From: JAKFEW01 sp036675505
GTDB lineage: Bacteria; Cyanobacteriota; Sericytochromatia; S15B-MN24; JAQBPE01
DNA: 64,000 nt
NCBI GenBank assembly: GCA_036675505.1
Contig: JAKFEW010000103.1
Coordinates: 1-64,000 of the forward strand
Reading direction: 5' to 3'
Both the position numbers and the translations under genes were made by a program. The notes beneath the pieces are model-generated. The model ran no database searches and had not been told where the DNA came from. It saw only the letters and a list, made by a program, of their open reading frames with translations. Positions 16,578 through 23,741 of this stretch are shown here, one piece after another; position 1 is the first letter of the stretch; the number at the start of each line of letters is the position of its first letter.

Positions 16578-18071
16578 TCAGGGCGGGGCCTGCTTCCAGC
16601 GCCGTTTCCAGGTCGTATTCCCCAGCGAGTCCAGGTACGCCTGGAACTTGCGGTCGTCCTGCAGCCCGTACCGCTCGCGGAACTCGCGCAGCGCCGTCGC
16701 CGCGTCCCAGGTCGGCAGCCACATGCTCGCCACGTACCGGTCCACCGAAATCGGCCGAGCGGTCAGCAGCGGGTGGAACCAGAACAGGCACGCCGCGGCC
16801 GCCGCGGCGTAGCAGGCCGCGACGGGGCGCCAGGCGCGAGCAGGCAGCGCGGCCTGCAGCGTCCAGGCGATCGCCAGCGCCGCGAACGGCAGCGCCTCCA
16901 GCAGGTACGTCATGAACGTCGTCGCGCGCGCCGTGGCCGCCCAGGCCAGCCAGAGCGCGAAGCCCAGCCAGGCGACGAAGCCGGGCGCCGCGTCGCGCTC
17001 GCGCACCGCCCGCCAGGCGCAGGCCGCCAGGGCCGGCACCGCCGCCCACCAGAGCAGCGGGTTCCCGATCGTGCCCAGGCCGGTCACGGTCTGCGCCTGG
17101 CGGTCGAAGCCGAACTCGTACCACTGCGGCCGCAGCATGAGCGGCCAACTCCACCATGGCGAGTGGTAGGGGTGTACGTCCACCCGGGTCTGGTGGTAGG
17201 CGTACATGTCCTGGTTGAGCAGCAGCACCGCGTGCCAGTTCGCGGGGTCCGTAAGGCGCGTCCAGACGGGCTCCGGGCCGATGGCGACGAAGGGCGCGAA
17301 GCTCGCCAGGTAGAGGATCGGCGCGAGCACGCCGAAGCCGCCCAGCGCCGCTGGCGCCCAGCGCCGGAGCGTCGCCGGCCAGCCGCTCGTGCGGGCGCGC
17401 ATGGCGCAGGCGAGGGCGACCGCCGGGGCCAGCGCGGCCATCGCGATCGCCCCGGTCCAGCGCGTGGCGATCGCGAGCCCGAGCGCGCCGCCGGCCACCC
17501 AGAGCCAGGCGGGCGCGTCGCGCCGGATGGCGAGCCAGGTGGCGAGCGCCGCGGCGAGCGTGAAGGCCACCGCGAAGGCGTTGGTCATGCCGAGGCGCGC
17601 GTGGACGTAGAAGACGCCATCCAGCGCGAGCAGCAGGGCCGCGAGCGCCGCCACCGCACGCGGGGCCGCGAGCGCGCGGCCGAGCGCGTACACCAGCGCC
17701 ACGGCGGTCGCGCCGGCCAGGACCGCCGGCAGGCGCCAGGCGAAGGCCCGGGCGGCGTTCCAGTCCTGGGCCGCGGGATCGAAGGGGCCGGGGCCCAGGC
17801 TCATGCCGAGGGCGGCGAACAGGCGGGCCATCGGCGGGTGGGCGAAGTCGGTGGGCGGCAGGCCGCGCAGCAGCTCGGCCGCCACGATCACATGCAGCGC
17901 TTCATCGTAAATCGGCCGCGCCACGTCCGCCAGGCCAGGCAGCGCGATCGCCAGGAAGCCCAGGGCCAGGCCGGCGGCGACCAACCAGTCGGTGCCGGCG
18001 CTGGTCGCGCGATCGTCCAGGACTTCGGCCAAGTGTGCGCCTAACGGCCCGACTGGGCCTCGTTCGACCAC
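16578..18071 (-). CDS. Protein O-mannosyltransferase (PMT/GT39)-family membrane glycosyltransferase
   Basis: Polytopic membrane protein (497 residues from a GTG at 18071) with about a dozen hydrophobic segments. Motifs fit the bacterial PMT family: acidic YDEALHVIVAAELL after the first membrane span, HPPMARLFAALG, LDGVFYVHARLGMTNAF and ATRWTGA, and the C-terminal SPWWSWPLMLRPQWYEF and GNPLLWW blocks (PMT_4TMC). It probably transfers mannose or another sugar from a polyprenyl carrier to exported proteins. The GTG start overlaps the upstream M28 peptidase by 31 bp; a TTG at 18032 just after that stop is an alternative. The many exported lipoproteins nearby are possible substrates, which is inference. 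Confidence 0.88.
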   Translation of the reverse strand: MVERGPVGPLGAHLAEVLDDRATSAGTDWLVAAGLALGFLAIALPGLADVARPIYDEALHVIVAAELLRGLPPTDFAHPPMARLFAALGMSLGPGPFDPAAQDWNAARAFAWRLPAVLAGATAVALVYALGRALAAPRAVAALAALLLALDGVFYVHARLGMTNAFAVAFTLAAALATWLAIRRDAPAWLWVAGGALGLAIATRWTGAIAMAALAPAVALACAMRARTSGWPATLRRWAPAALGGFGVLAPILYLASFAPFVAIGPEPVWTRLTDPANWHAVLLLNQDMYAYHQTRVDVHPYHSPWWSWPLMLRPQWYEFGFDRQAQTVTGLGTIGNPLLWWAAVPALAACAWRAVRERDAAPGFVAWLGFALWLAWAATARATTFMTYLLEALPFAALAIAWTLQAALPARAWRPVAACYAAAAAACLFWFHPLLTARPISVDRYVASMWLPTWDAATALREFRERYGLQDDRKFQAYLDSLGNTTWKRRWKQAPP

Positions 18072-19141
18072 TGCACCACCGTGTCGAGCGCGACGCCGCC
18101 GATGCGCACGAGGTTGTCCACGTTGAAGCGGTCCTCAGGCTTCTTCGGCACCACGTCGCGCGCCGGGATGGTGTCCTCGGGTGCGTGCAGGTACTTGCTG
18201 AACACGGGCTCGGCGTAATAGCACACCGAACGCACGCCCGCGCGGCGGAACGATGCGTGGTCGCTCGACGCGCCCGGCGGCAGCGGGCGGCCTCCGCTGG
18301 CATGGGCGTGGCCGTCGGCCTCCTGGTGGCCGTGGGGCACGAGGAACGGCTTGAAGACGTTTTTCATGCCATGGCGGGCGGCGAGGCGCGTGAGCTCGGC
18401 GCGGGCGCGCGCGTCGCCCTCGACGGCGTCGGTGCCGAGCGAGTCGGTGAGGCCGACCGCGATGCAGTCGAGGTTGACCATGCCGGTGATCTGCTTGAGG
18501 TCGATCTTCTTCACGCCGCCGTCCTTCGTCGGTACGATCGGGTTCTGGGTGTAGTAGCGCGAGCCGATCAGGCCGAGCTCCTCGCCCGAGAAGGTCATGA
18601 AGAGGATGTTAGAGCGCGGGCGATCGCCGCCGCTCTGGGTGCGGTCCGCCAGGATGCGCGCGATCTCGAGCACCGCGGCGGTGCCGCCCGCGTTGTCGTT
18701 CGCGCCCGGGTAGACCTTGCCCCAGCGCTTGCCGAGATGGTCCTTGTGGGCGCCGACCACGATGTAGCGGTCCGAGCGCTCGGAGGCGGGCAGCAGCGCG
18801 ATGACGTTGTTCGCGGTGCCGCGGAAGGCGCCGTTCGTGAAGGACTGCTTGGTGGTGAGCAAGTTGTGCTTCTTGAACTCGGTCTCGATGTACTCGTCGG
18901 CCAGGTAGTCACCCTGGCTGGCCGTGCCGCGGCCCTCGAGCGCGGGCTCGGTCAGGTAGGCCACGTGGGCGAGCGCGAGCGCCGGATCGAGCGGGCTCGG
19001 CTTCGCCGGGGCGGCCATCGCGCGCGGGCCGGCGGCCTTCGGCGCGGCGGCGGGCGTGAGCTTCAGCGTGCCACAAGCGGCGACGGCGAGGCCGAGCACT
19101 GCGAGGACGGCGAGCTGGGGGGCGCGAGACTGGCGGGCCAT
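18041..19141 (-). CDS. M28-family zinc metallopeptidase lipoprotein
   Basis: Exported aminopeptidase-like enzyme of 366 residues. The signal peptide ends in lipobox VAAC (C23). Zinc ligands of the M28 fold are visible: H132 and D134 in GAHKDHLG, bridging D in YPGANDNAGG, the catalytic EE pair in SGEELGLIGSRYY, D in MVNLDCIAV, and H in SSDHASFRRAGV. The ATG at 19141 has a GGAGG site and a good -35/-10 pair upstream (19172-19200). It overlaps the PMT-like gene downstream, so the two are likely co-transcribed. Peptidase versus glutaminyl cyclase activity cannot be separated with certainty, but the intact ligand set favours peptidase. Confidence 0.92.
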   Translation of the reverse strand: MARQSRAPQLAVLAVLGLAVAACGTLKLTPAAAPKAAGPRAMAAPAKPSPLDPALALAHVAYLTEPALEGRGTASQGDYLADEYIETEFKKHNLLTTKQSFTNGAFRGTANNVIALLPASERSDRYIVVGAHKDHLGKRWGKVYPGANDNAGGTAAVLEIARILADRTQSGGDRPRSNILFMTFSGEELGLIGSRYYTQNPIVPTKDGGVKKIDLKQITGMVNLDCIAVGLTDSLGTDAVEGDARARAELTRLAARHGMKNVFKPFLVPHGHQEADGHAHASGGRPLPPGASSDHASFRRAGVRSVCYYAEPVFSKYLHAPEDTIPARDVVPKKPEDRFNVDNLVRIGGVALDTVVQWSNEAQSGR

Positions 19142-19171
19142 AGGAGATCCTCCGACCGGTGGGACCCCTCT

Positions 19172-19200
19172 ATCTTAATTGATTACCTGGTCTTAATCAA
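19172..19200 (-). promoter_or_regulatory. Promoter with overlapping inverted repeat for the M28 peptidase gene
   Basis: On the minus strand TTGATT (19200-19195), a 17-nt spacer and TAAGAT (19177-19172). The perfect inverted repeat TTGATTA-N8-TAATCAA spans 19179-19200 and covers the -35 and spacer, as expected for a repressor site. The predicted start lies about 24 nt before the ATG at 19141. Confidence 0.6.
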
Positions 19201-19211
19201 GCCTTAACGCC

Positions 19212-19541
19212 CTAAACGCTGATCGCCACGACGCGCGCCAGGCACACCAGGCCCCAGCCCCCGGCCAACGCGCCGACGCCCGCCAGGCCCACGCCCACCA
19301 GCCGGCCCAACACCCAGGCAGCCGCACCGGCTCGACCGGGCGGCGCCTGCGACGCCGGCCCCAACGCCGCGCGCAGCTCACGCAGCCAGCCCGCCGCACG
19401 CAGGCCGCCACCGACCACCCCGGCCAGGCAGCAAAGGAGGCCGAAGAGCATCACCGGCCAGTCGCCGGCGCTTTCGAGCGCTGGCCAGGCCCAACTGGCC
19501 CAGGCCAGCTCGGCCAGGAATTCGAGGACTTGGCGTGGCAC
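19212..19541 (-). CDS. Small hydrophobic membrane protein, unknown
   Basis: A 109-residue reading frame from a GTG at 19541 with an AAAGGA site 5 nt upstream. Two hydrophobic stretches (WPVMLFGLLCCLAGVVGGGL and a C-terminal Ala/Gly/Leu/Val-rich segment) predict an integral membrane protein. No family is recognised. It is divergent from the exported protein at 19599 and ends just upstream of the M28 promoter, in the same direction. A chance reading frame in high-GC DNA cannot be excluded. Confidence 0.5.
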   Translation of the reverse strand: MPRQVLEFLAELAWASWAWPALESAGDWPVMLFGLLCCLAGVVGGGLRAAGWLRELRAALGPASQAPPGRAGAAAWVLGRLVGVGLAGVGALAGGWGLVCLARVVAISV

Positions 19542-19570
19542 ATTTTCCTTTACCCGGCCTGGGCCGGAAT

Positions 19571-19580
19571 TGGGTACGAT
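19571..19580 (+). promoter_or_regulatory. Candidate -10 element (TGGGTACGAT)
   Basis: TACGAT preceded by TGGG, 18 nt before the ATG at 19599. A GGCGGAGG ribosome site lies between them. Fits the GGGTAnnnT pattern seen elsewhere in the window. Confidence 0.4.
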
Positions 19581-19598
19581 GACCGGCGGAGGACCAAG

Positions 19599-20135
19599 AT
19601 GGATCGCCGTTTAGCCTGGGCGCTCATGCCGCTGCCCGGCATCTTGCTGGTCGCCGCGCTGCACGCGGGCTTCAGCCACGTGGAGGCCGCAGCGAAGGCT
19701 CGCGTCGACGACCTGTTCGGCATCGGCGAGATCGTCTTCGGCGCGCCGCCGCCGCCTGGCTTCAAGGTGGTGCGGAAGCGCAGCGTGATGGTCGTGCTCG
19801 CGGGCAAAGCGCGCTGGGACCACCCGCCGCGCCCGCTGCTCGATGCGACGATCTCCACCTACGAGGGCAATGTCGGCCGTATCACGGTGATGACCAGCGA
19901 TCCGGCTATCGCGCGGCAGCTGCGCGCCGACCTGGTGGCGCGGCTCGGGCGGCCGATGAAGCAGCGTGAGAAGGCCGGCGGCGAGGGCGATCGGTGGATC
20001 GGCAAGACGCTCTTCGTGGCGTACGACGAGCGCACCGGCGTGCCGGGCGGGCGCGTGCGCATGACTGATACGGTCGTGGCGCGGCTGTTGAAGAGCGACC
20101 CGGCCCTGGACGCGGAGATTCTCCCGCGGGACTGA
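19599..20135 (+). CDS. Exported or membrane-anchored protein of unknown function
   Basis: The 178-residue protein starts at the ATG at 19599 (GGCGGAGG upstream). An N-terminal hydrophobic segment (LAWALMPLPGILLVAALHAGF) is a signal peptide or anchor. The rest alternates basic and hydrophobic residues (FKVVRKRSVMVVLAG, RITVMTSDPAIARQL) without a motif I know. It is followed by a strong hairpin terminator, so it forms its own transcription unit next to the Tad locus. Confidence 0.7.
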   Translation: MDRRLAWALMPLPGILLVAALHAGFSHVEAAAKARVDDLFGIGEIVFGAPPPPGFKVVRKRSVMVVLAGKARWDHPPRPLLDATISTYEGNVGRITVMTSDPAIARQLRADLVARLGRPMKQREKAGGEGDRWIGKTLFVAYDERTGVPGGRVRMTDTVVARLLKSDPALDAEILPRD

Positions 20136-20176
20136 CGTCCCATCCCCTCGAAAGCCTCCTGCCGCTCCGTCTCTTT

Positions 20177-20202
20177 CGCCCGCTCCCGACAGGGAGCGGG
20201 CG
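20177..20202 (+). terminator. Hairpin terminator after the 19599-20135 gene
   Basis: An 11-bp perfect stem (20177-20187 with 20192-20202) closed by a GACA tetraloop. The downstream tract is only weakly T-rich, so termination strength is uncertain. It separates the preceding gene from the pilin locus. Confidence 0.65.
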
Positions 20203-20433
20203 TTCATGTCATTAACAATTGGGATTCAACGATGACATGCGGCGGCAACAAAATTGATAAACGAGCGAACCAGGGTTGGTTAAAAAAGAATTTATAGAAT
20301 CAGTAGCATTGATCAATTTGCACGAATCTTTCCGGTAATTAGGCCAAGGTACATTGGTTACATCAAGTCGCCCAGCGTTCCATCCACCGAACCACCGGAT
20401 GTGGAAGCGCCCCTACCGAAAGGAAGTATCCCG
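20203..20433 (+). promoter_or_regulatory. AT-rich control region upstream of the flp/tad operon
   Basis: The longest non-coding stretch in the window (about 298 bp including the terminator) and the most AT-rich. It holds TATAGAAT (20293-20300), the palindrome ATTGATCAAT (20308-20317) and TACATT (20350-20355, preceded by AGG), any of which could be a -10 or operator. I could not pick one -35/-10 pair with confidence. The first pilin ATG (20434) has an AAAGGAAG site. Nothing resembling a coding sequence or structured RNA family is seen. Confidence 0.5.
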
Positions 20434-20637
20434 ATGCAGAAGCTCACCACCATCGCGTTCTCGTTGATCGGCCCCGGCGGCAAGCTGCGCCGCCGTGAAG
20501 AAGGCCAGGGCATGGTCGAGTACTCGCTGATCCTCGCGCTCGTCTCCGTCGCCGCCATCGGCACCCTCACCGCGCTCGGCACCGACGTCAAGGGCATCTT
20601 CACCACCGCGTCGGGCGCCCTCAAGACCACCCCGTAA
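20434..20637 (+). CDS. flp: Flp/Fap-type pilin 1
   Basis: Type IVb prepilin (67 residues), the main structural subunit of Tad pili. A basic leader (KLRRREEG) precedes the predicted TadV/CpaA cleavage after Gly, EEG^QGMVEYSLILALVSVAA, with Glu at +5 and Tyr at +6 as in Flp pilins. A hydrophobic helix and the short tail TDVKGIFTTASGALKTTP follow. The ATG at 20434 has an AAAGGAAG ribosome site. It is nearly identical over its core to pilin 2. No prepilin peptidase gene is in the window. Confidence 0.93.
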   Translation: MQKLTTIAFSLIGPGGKLRRREEGQGMVEYSLILALVSVAAIGTLTALGTDVKGIFTTASGALKTTP

Positions 20638-20660
20638 ACCAACCCCCTTCAACCGACAAA

Positions 20661-20694
20661 CTCACTCCCCCTCTCCCCCCTCTCTCTCTCTCTC
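20661..20694 (+). repeat. Polypyrimidine tract with (TC)7 microsatellite between flp1 and flp2
   Basis: An uninterrupted C/T-rich stretch ending in seven TC units (20681-20694), a few bases before the AAGGAGG site of flp2. It could slip during replication and change the leader length of flp2. Confidence 0.7.
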
Positions 20695-20716
20695 GGAATT
20701 GCAAGGAGGCAACCCC

Positions 20717-20893
20717 ATGTTCTCGTTCTTCAACAAGCTGCGTAAGCGCGAAAATGGCCAGGGTATGGTCGAGTACTCGCTGATCCTCGCGCTCGTTTCG
20801 GTCGCCGCGATCGGCACGTTGACCGCGCTCGGCACCGACGTCAAGGGCATCTTCACGACCTCCTCGTCGGCCCTCAAGTCGACCGCCCCCTAA
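20717..20893 (+). CDS. Flp/Fap-type pilin 2
   Basis: A 58-residue prepilin with predicted cleavage ENG^QGMVEYSLILALVSVAA. Its residues from GQGMVEY to GIFTT match pilin 1 exactly while the leader and the C-terminal tail differ (SSSALKSTAP), and the DNA is also very similar, indicating a recent tandem duplication. An AAGGAGG site lies at 20703-20709. It may be a second subunit or a differently expressed copy. Confidence 0.92.
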   Translation: MFSFFNKLRKRENGQGMVEYSLILALVSVAAIGTLTALGTDVKGIFTTSSSALKSTAP

Positions 20894-20906
20894 CAGGAGG
20901 CTCGCC

Positions 20907-21107
20907 ATGACGTCCGCGCCCGTTCCGTTACCGGCACGCCTGCGCCGCCTCCGCGGCGAAGAGGGCCAGGGTCTCACCGAATACGCGTTGATCCTCGCAC
21001 TGGCTTCCGTGGTCTGCGCGAGTTCCCTCGCCACCCTCGGCGGCAGCTTCGAACCCGGTTTCCGCAAGGCTGCGGACACGCTCCGGGTGGCCTCGGTCGC
21101 CCGTTAG
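20907..21107 (+). CDS. Divergent Flp-like pilin 3
   Basis: A 66-residue prepilin with predicted cleavage EEG^QGLTEYALILALASVVC (Glu +5, Tyr +6). The tail (GGSFEPGFRKAADTLRVASVAR) is unlike pilins 1 and 2, so it is likely a minor or tip subunit. The ATG at 20907 follows an AGGAGG site 13 nt after the pilin 2 stop. Confidence 0.85.
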   Translation: MTSAPVPLPARLRRLRGEEGQGLTEYALILALASVVCASSLATLGGSFEPGFRKAADTLRVASVAR

Positions 21108-21143
21108 TTTTCCCCACTCCCCCCAGTTCTCCCCGCATGACCT

Positions 21144-21176
21144 CGGCGTCCGCCGGACTTCGGTCCGGCGGCGCCG
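21144..21176 (+). promoter_or_regulatory. TTCG-capped 14-bp hairpin between the pilin genes and tadE
   Basis: A 9-bp perfect stem (21150-21158 with 21163-21171) capped by TTCG, extended by a 5-bp outer stem (21144-21148 with 21172-21176) across a single bulged T. UUCG loops make very stable RNA. No T-tract follows. It could be a partial terminator or an RNA stop for 3' exonucleases, so that pilin mRNA exceeds assembly-gene mRNA. Confidence 0.6.
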
Positions 21177-21204
21177 GGGGGAGGGAGGTCCTGAGGTAAG
21201 AACT

Positions 21205-21582
21205 TTGAAACTCCCGCATGTCCGCCCCCGTCGGGGCCAGGCCCTGGTCGAGTTCGCGATGGTGTTGCCGTTGCTGCTCGCGCTGGTCACCGGCATCGTC
21301 GACGTCGGGTTCCTTTACCACCACCAGCTCCTGCTGACCGACGCGGCCCGTGAAGGCGCGCGCCTGGGCAGCCTGGGGCAGGCCGCGGACGAGGTGCGCA
21401 CGACCGTGCGCAACCGCCTCGCCGCGCAGGGCTACAGCCCCCTGCCCACCGACGCCGAGGTCGCCGTCAACCTGACCCTCGCGACGTCCCAGGTGGTCAT
21501 CCGCTCCCAGGTCCCCGTGCTTTTCGCTTTTTCCGGTCCGCCGGTCCCGCTGAGGGCCGCGACCGAGATGCGGCGCGAGTAA
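21205..21582 (+). CDS. tadE: TadE-like pseudopilin
   Basis: A 125-residue minor pilin-like protein of the Tad system. The N-terminus has the TadE prepilin-like signature RRG^QALVEFAMVLPLLLALVTG (Glu +5), followed by an extracytoplasmic domain with DAAREGARLGS. The TTG at 21205 is the only sensible start (GAGG site upstream), since no in-frame ATG precedes the hydrophobic segment. It opens the assembly part of the tad operon. Confidence 0.88.
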   Translation: MKLPHVRPRRGQALVEFAMVLPLLLALVTGIVDVGFLYHHQLLLTDAAREGARLGSLGQAADEVRTTVRNRLAAQGYSPLPTDAEVAVNLTLATSQVVIRSQVPVLFAFSGPPVPLRAATEMRRE

Positions 21583-21606
21583 ACGCCGTCCCGAGGTATG
21601 CCAACT

Positions 21607-22452
21607 ATGCGCTCATTCCCCTCCCCCGGTCGCTCCGCGCCGCTCGCGCTCGCGTTGGTGTCCGGCCTCGCCACGAGCTTCCTGCTGTATGGCTTCCTCA
21701 CCGGCGGCCCCAAGGCCACGGCGGCCGTGATGGGCCACGTGGTGGTCGCCCGCATCGCGGTCGACGACAAGCGCCCGCTCCAGGCGGCCGACCTGTCGGT
21801 CGTCGAGACCATGTGGACTCCGCCGGGCGCCTACGCCAAGCCCGAAGACCTCCAAGGCCGCATGCCGCTGGTCACCGTGCCCATGGGCCAACCGATCCTC
21901 TCGAGCCACCTGGCACCGGCGGGCGCCGGCCCCGGCCTGTGGCACCGTGTTCCCCAGGGTATGCGCGCCGTGGCGGTCGCGACCAACGAGGTCGTGGGCG
22001 TCGGCGGCTTCGTGAAGCCGGGCCTGCACCTCGACGTGATCGGCGTGTCGCAGTCGGGCCTCCACTGGGAGTCCGAGACGATCGCCCAGAACGTGCCGGT
22101 GCTCGCCATCTCGCAGGACGACGCGAACCGCAAGGACGACAACGCCGCCCGGGTCGCGAGCTCCGTCACGTTGCTCGTTACGCCGCAACAGGCCGAGGCG
22201 ATCAGCCTCGCCTCCGAGCGGGGCCGCATCCGCCTGGTGCTGCGCGCGATGAACGACAACGCCATCCGCAAGCTCACGCCCAAAGCCAAGCCCAAGCCGC
22301 AGGCGGCTGCGCCGGCCCCCCGTTACGTCGAGCGCCAGGTTTACGTGCCCGCGCCCGCGCCGCGGCAGGTCGCCAAGGCCCCCCGTCCCGTCCCCGCTCC
22401 CGTCGGCATCCAGGTGATCCGCGGCAAAACCATCGAGGTCGTCAATCCATGA
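21607..22452 (+). CDS. cpaB: CpaB/RcpC pilus assembly protein
   Basis: Periplasmic Tad assembly factor thought to modulate the secretin. It has an N-terminal membrane anchor (ALALALVSGLATSFLLYGFL), a SAF-like domain (VVARIAVDDKRPLQAADL, GQPILSSHL), a RcpC middle domain and a Pro/Ala/Arg-rich C-terminus. The ATG at 21607 is preferred to the one at 21598, because the GAGG site at 21593-21596 is 10 nt from it but only 1 nt from the earlier ATG. Its stop overlaps the cpaC ATG (ATGA). Confidence 0.9.
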   Translation: MRSFPSPGRSAPLALALVSGLATSFLLYGFLTGGPKATAAVMGHVVVARIAVDDKRPLQAADLSVVETMWTPPGAYAKPEDLQGRMPLVTVPMGQPILSSHLAPAGAGPGLWHRVPQGMRAVAVATNEVVGVGGFVKPGLHLDVIGVSQSGLHWESETIAQNVPVLAISQDDANRKDDNAARVASSVTLLVTPQQAEAISLASERGRIRLVLRAMNDNAIRKLTPKAKPKPQAAAPAPRYVERQVYVPAPAPRQVAKAPRPVPAPVGIQVIRGKTIEVVNP

Positions 22453-23741
22453 GCATCGTCCGCCTTCCCGCCCGGGTCGCCCTCCCGCTGACCCGCGCCG
22501 TCCTCGTCGCCGCCAGCGCGGCTGCGATGATCGCGGCCCCCCTGGCCGCCCCGGCGATGGCTGCCGAGCCGAACGCCATGTTCCTGTTCTCGGGCCGGTC
22601 GAAGCTCATCAACACGTCGTCCAGCTTCGAGCGGGTGGCGGTGAGCGACCCCTTGATCGCCGACGTCCAGGTGGTCTCCAGCCGCCAGGTGATGGTGCGC
22701 GCGCTCAAGCCAGGCACCACCTCGCTGATCGTCTGGACCAAGGGCTCGGGCGCCGTGCCCTATGAAATCGAGGTGGGCGTGGACGCCCGCGGCATCGAGC
22801 GTCAGATCCGCACCACGAGCGGCAACGACCATTTTCGCGTCGCCTTCAACGGCCATGCCGTCGTCGTGTCCGGCGCCGCCACCACCCTCCATGAGCGCGA
22901 AGCCGCCGAAAAGGTCGCCGCCTCTTACGGCTTCCCGGTGGTGAACCTCATCCAGCCGCCCAACCGCCGCGAACAGATCCAGATCGACGTGATGGTGCTC
23001 GAGCTCGCCAAGTCGTCGGGCCTGAACCTGGGTGCCGTCATCGGCGGCGGCGAGGTCCAGGACGTCAGCAACGGCGTCAGGAAGATCCTCTTCAAGCCCG
23101 GCGAGGTGATGGCCGGCCTGAGCGCCGGCGTCGATCCGTCGACGCTCTCGCCCTTCGACCTGCTCACGATGCGCGTGGAGGCGCTCGCCCGCCGCGGCGA
23201 GGCCAAGCTGCTCGCCCGTCCCACGCTCGTCACGAGCGACGGCGGCACCGCCAAGTTCCTCGCCGGCGGCGAGATCCCGATCCCGATCGCCCAGGGCCTC
23301 GGCCAGACCAGCATCCAGTGGAAAGAGTTCGGCGTGCGCCTCGAGGCCCAGCCGACGATCACCGCCGACGGCCGCATCGCCCTCACGGTCAAGCCCGAGG
23401 TCAGCTCGCTGGACTTCGCCAACGGCCTCAAGCAGCAGAGCTTCAACGTGCCCGCGTTGCGCACCAGGCGCGCCGAGACCCAGGTGGTGCTCGCCCCCCG
23501 CGAGACGCTCATGCTCGGCGGCCTGATGAACAACGAGCACGCCCGCGGCTGGGAGCAACTGCCCGGCCTGGGCGACATCCCGATCCTCGGCGAGTTGTTC
23601 AAGTCGCGCCGCTTCCAGGACCAGCAGACCGAGCTCGCGATTCTCGTGACGCCCCGCCTGATCTCGCCGGAGGCGTCGGACAAGCCCTCGGGCCGCCTCC
23701 CGGCGGTGAAGAAGGAGCTCGAGCAGGAGATGGTGCCGTGA
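22449..23741 (+). CDS. cpaC: CpaC/RcpA outer-membrane secretin
   Basis: Forms the Tad outer-membrane channel (430 residues). After a Sec signal peptide ending in APAMA, an N0/BON-like region contains FERVAVSDPLIADVQVVSS and LKPGTTSLIVW. The secretin domain contains MRVEALARRGEAKLLARPTLV, the GGEIPIPI gate motif, and the C-terminal LGGLMNN...LPGLGDIPILGELFKS signature. It implies a diderm envelope. The stop overlaps the GTG of the next gene. Confidence 0.94.
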   Translation: MSIVRLPARVALPLTRAVLVAASAAAMIAAPLAAPAMAAEPNAMFLFSGRSKLINTSSSFERVAVSDPLIADVQVVSSRQVMVRALKPGTTSLIVWTKGSGAVPYEIEVGVDARGIERQIRTTSGNDHFRVAFNGHAVVVSGAATTLHEREAAEKVAASYGFPVVNLIQPPNRREQIQIDVMVLELAKSSGLNLGAVIGGGEVQDVSNGVRKILFKPGEVMAGLSAGVDPSTLSPFDLLTMRVEALARRGEAKLLARPTLVTSDGGTAKFLAGGEIPIPIAQGLGQTSIQWKEFGVRLEAQPTITADGRIALTVKPEVSSLDFANGLKQQSFNVPALRTRRAETQVVLAPRETLMLGGLMNNEHARGWEQLPGLGDIPILGELFKSRRFQDQQTELAILVTPRLISPEASDKPSGRLPAVKKELEQEMVP

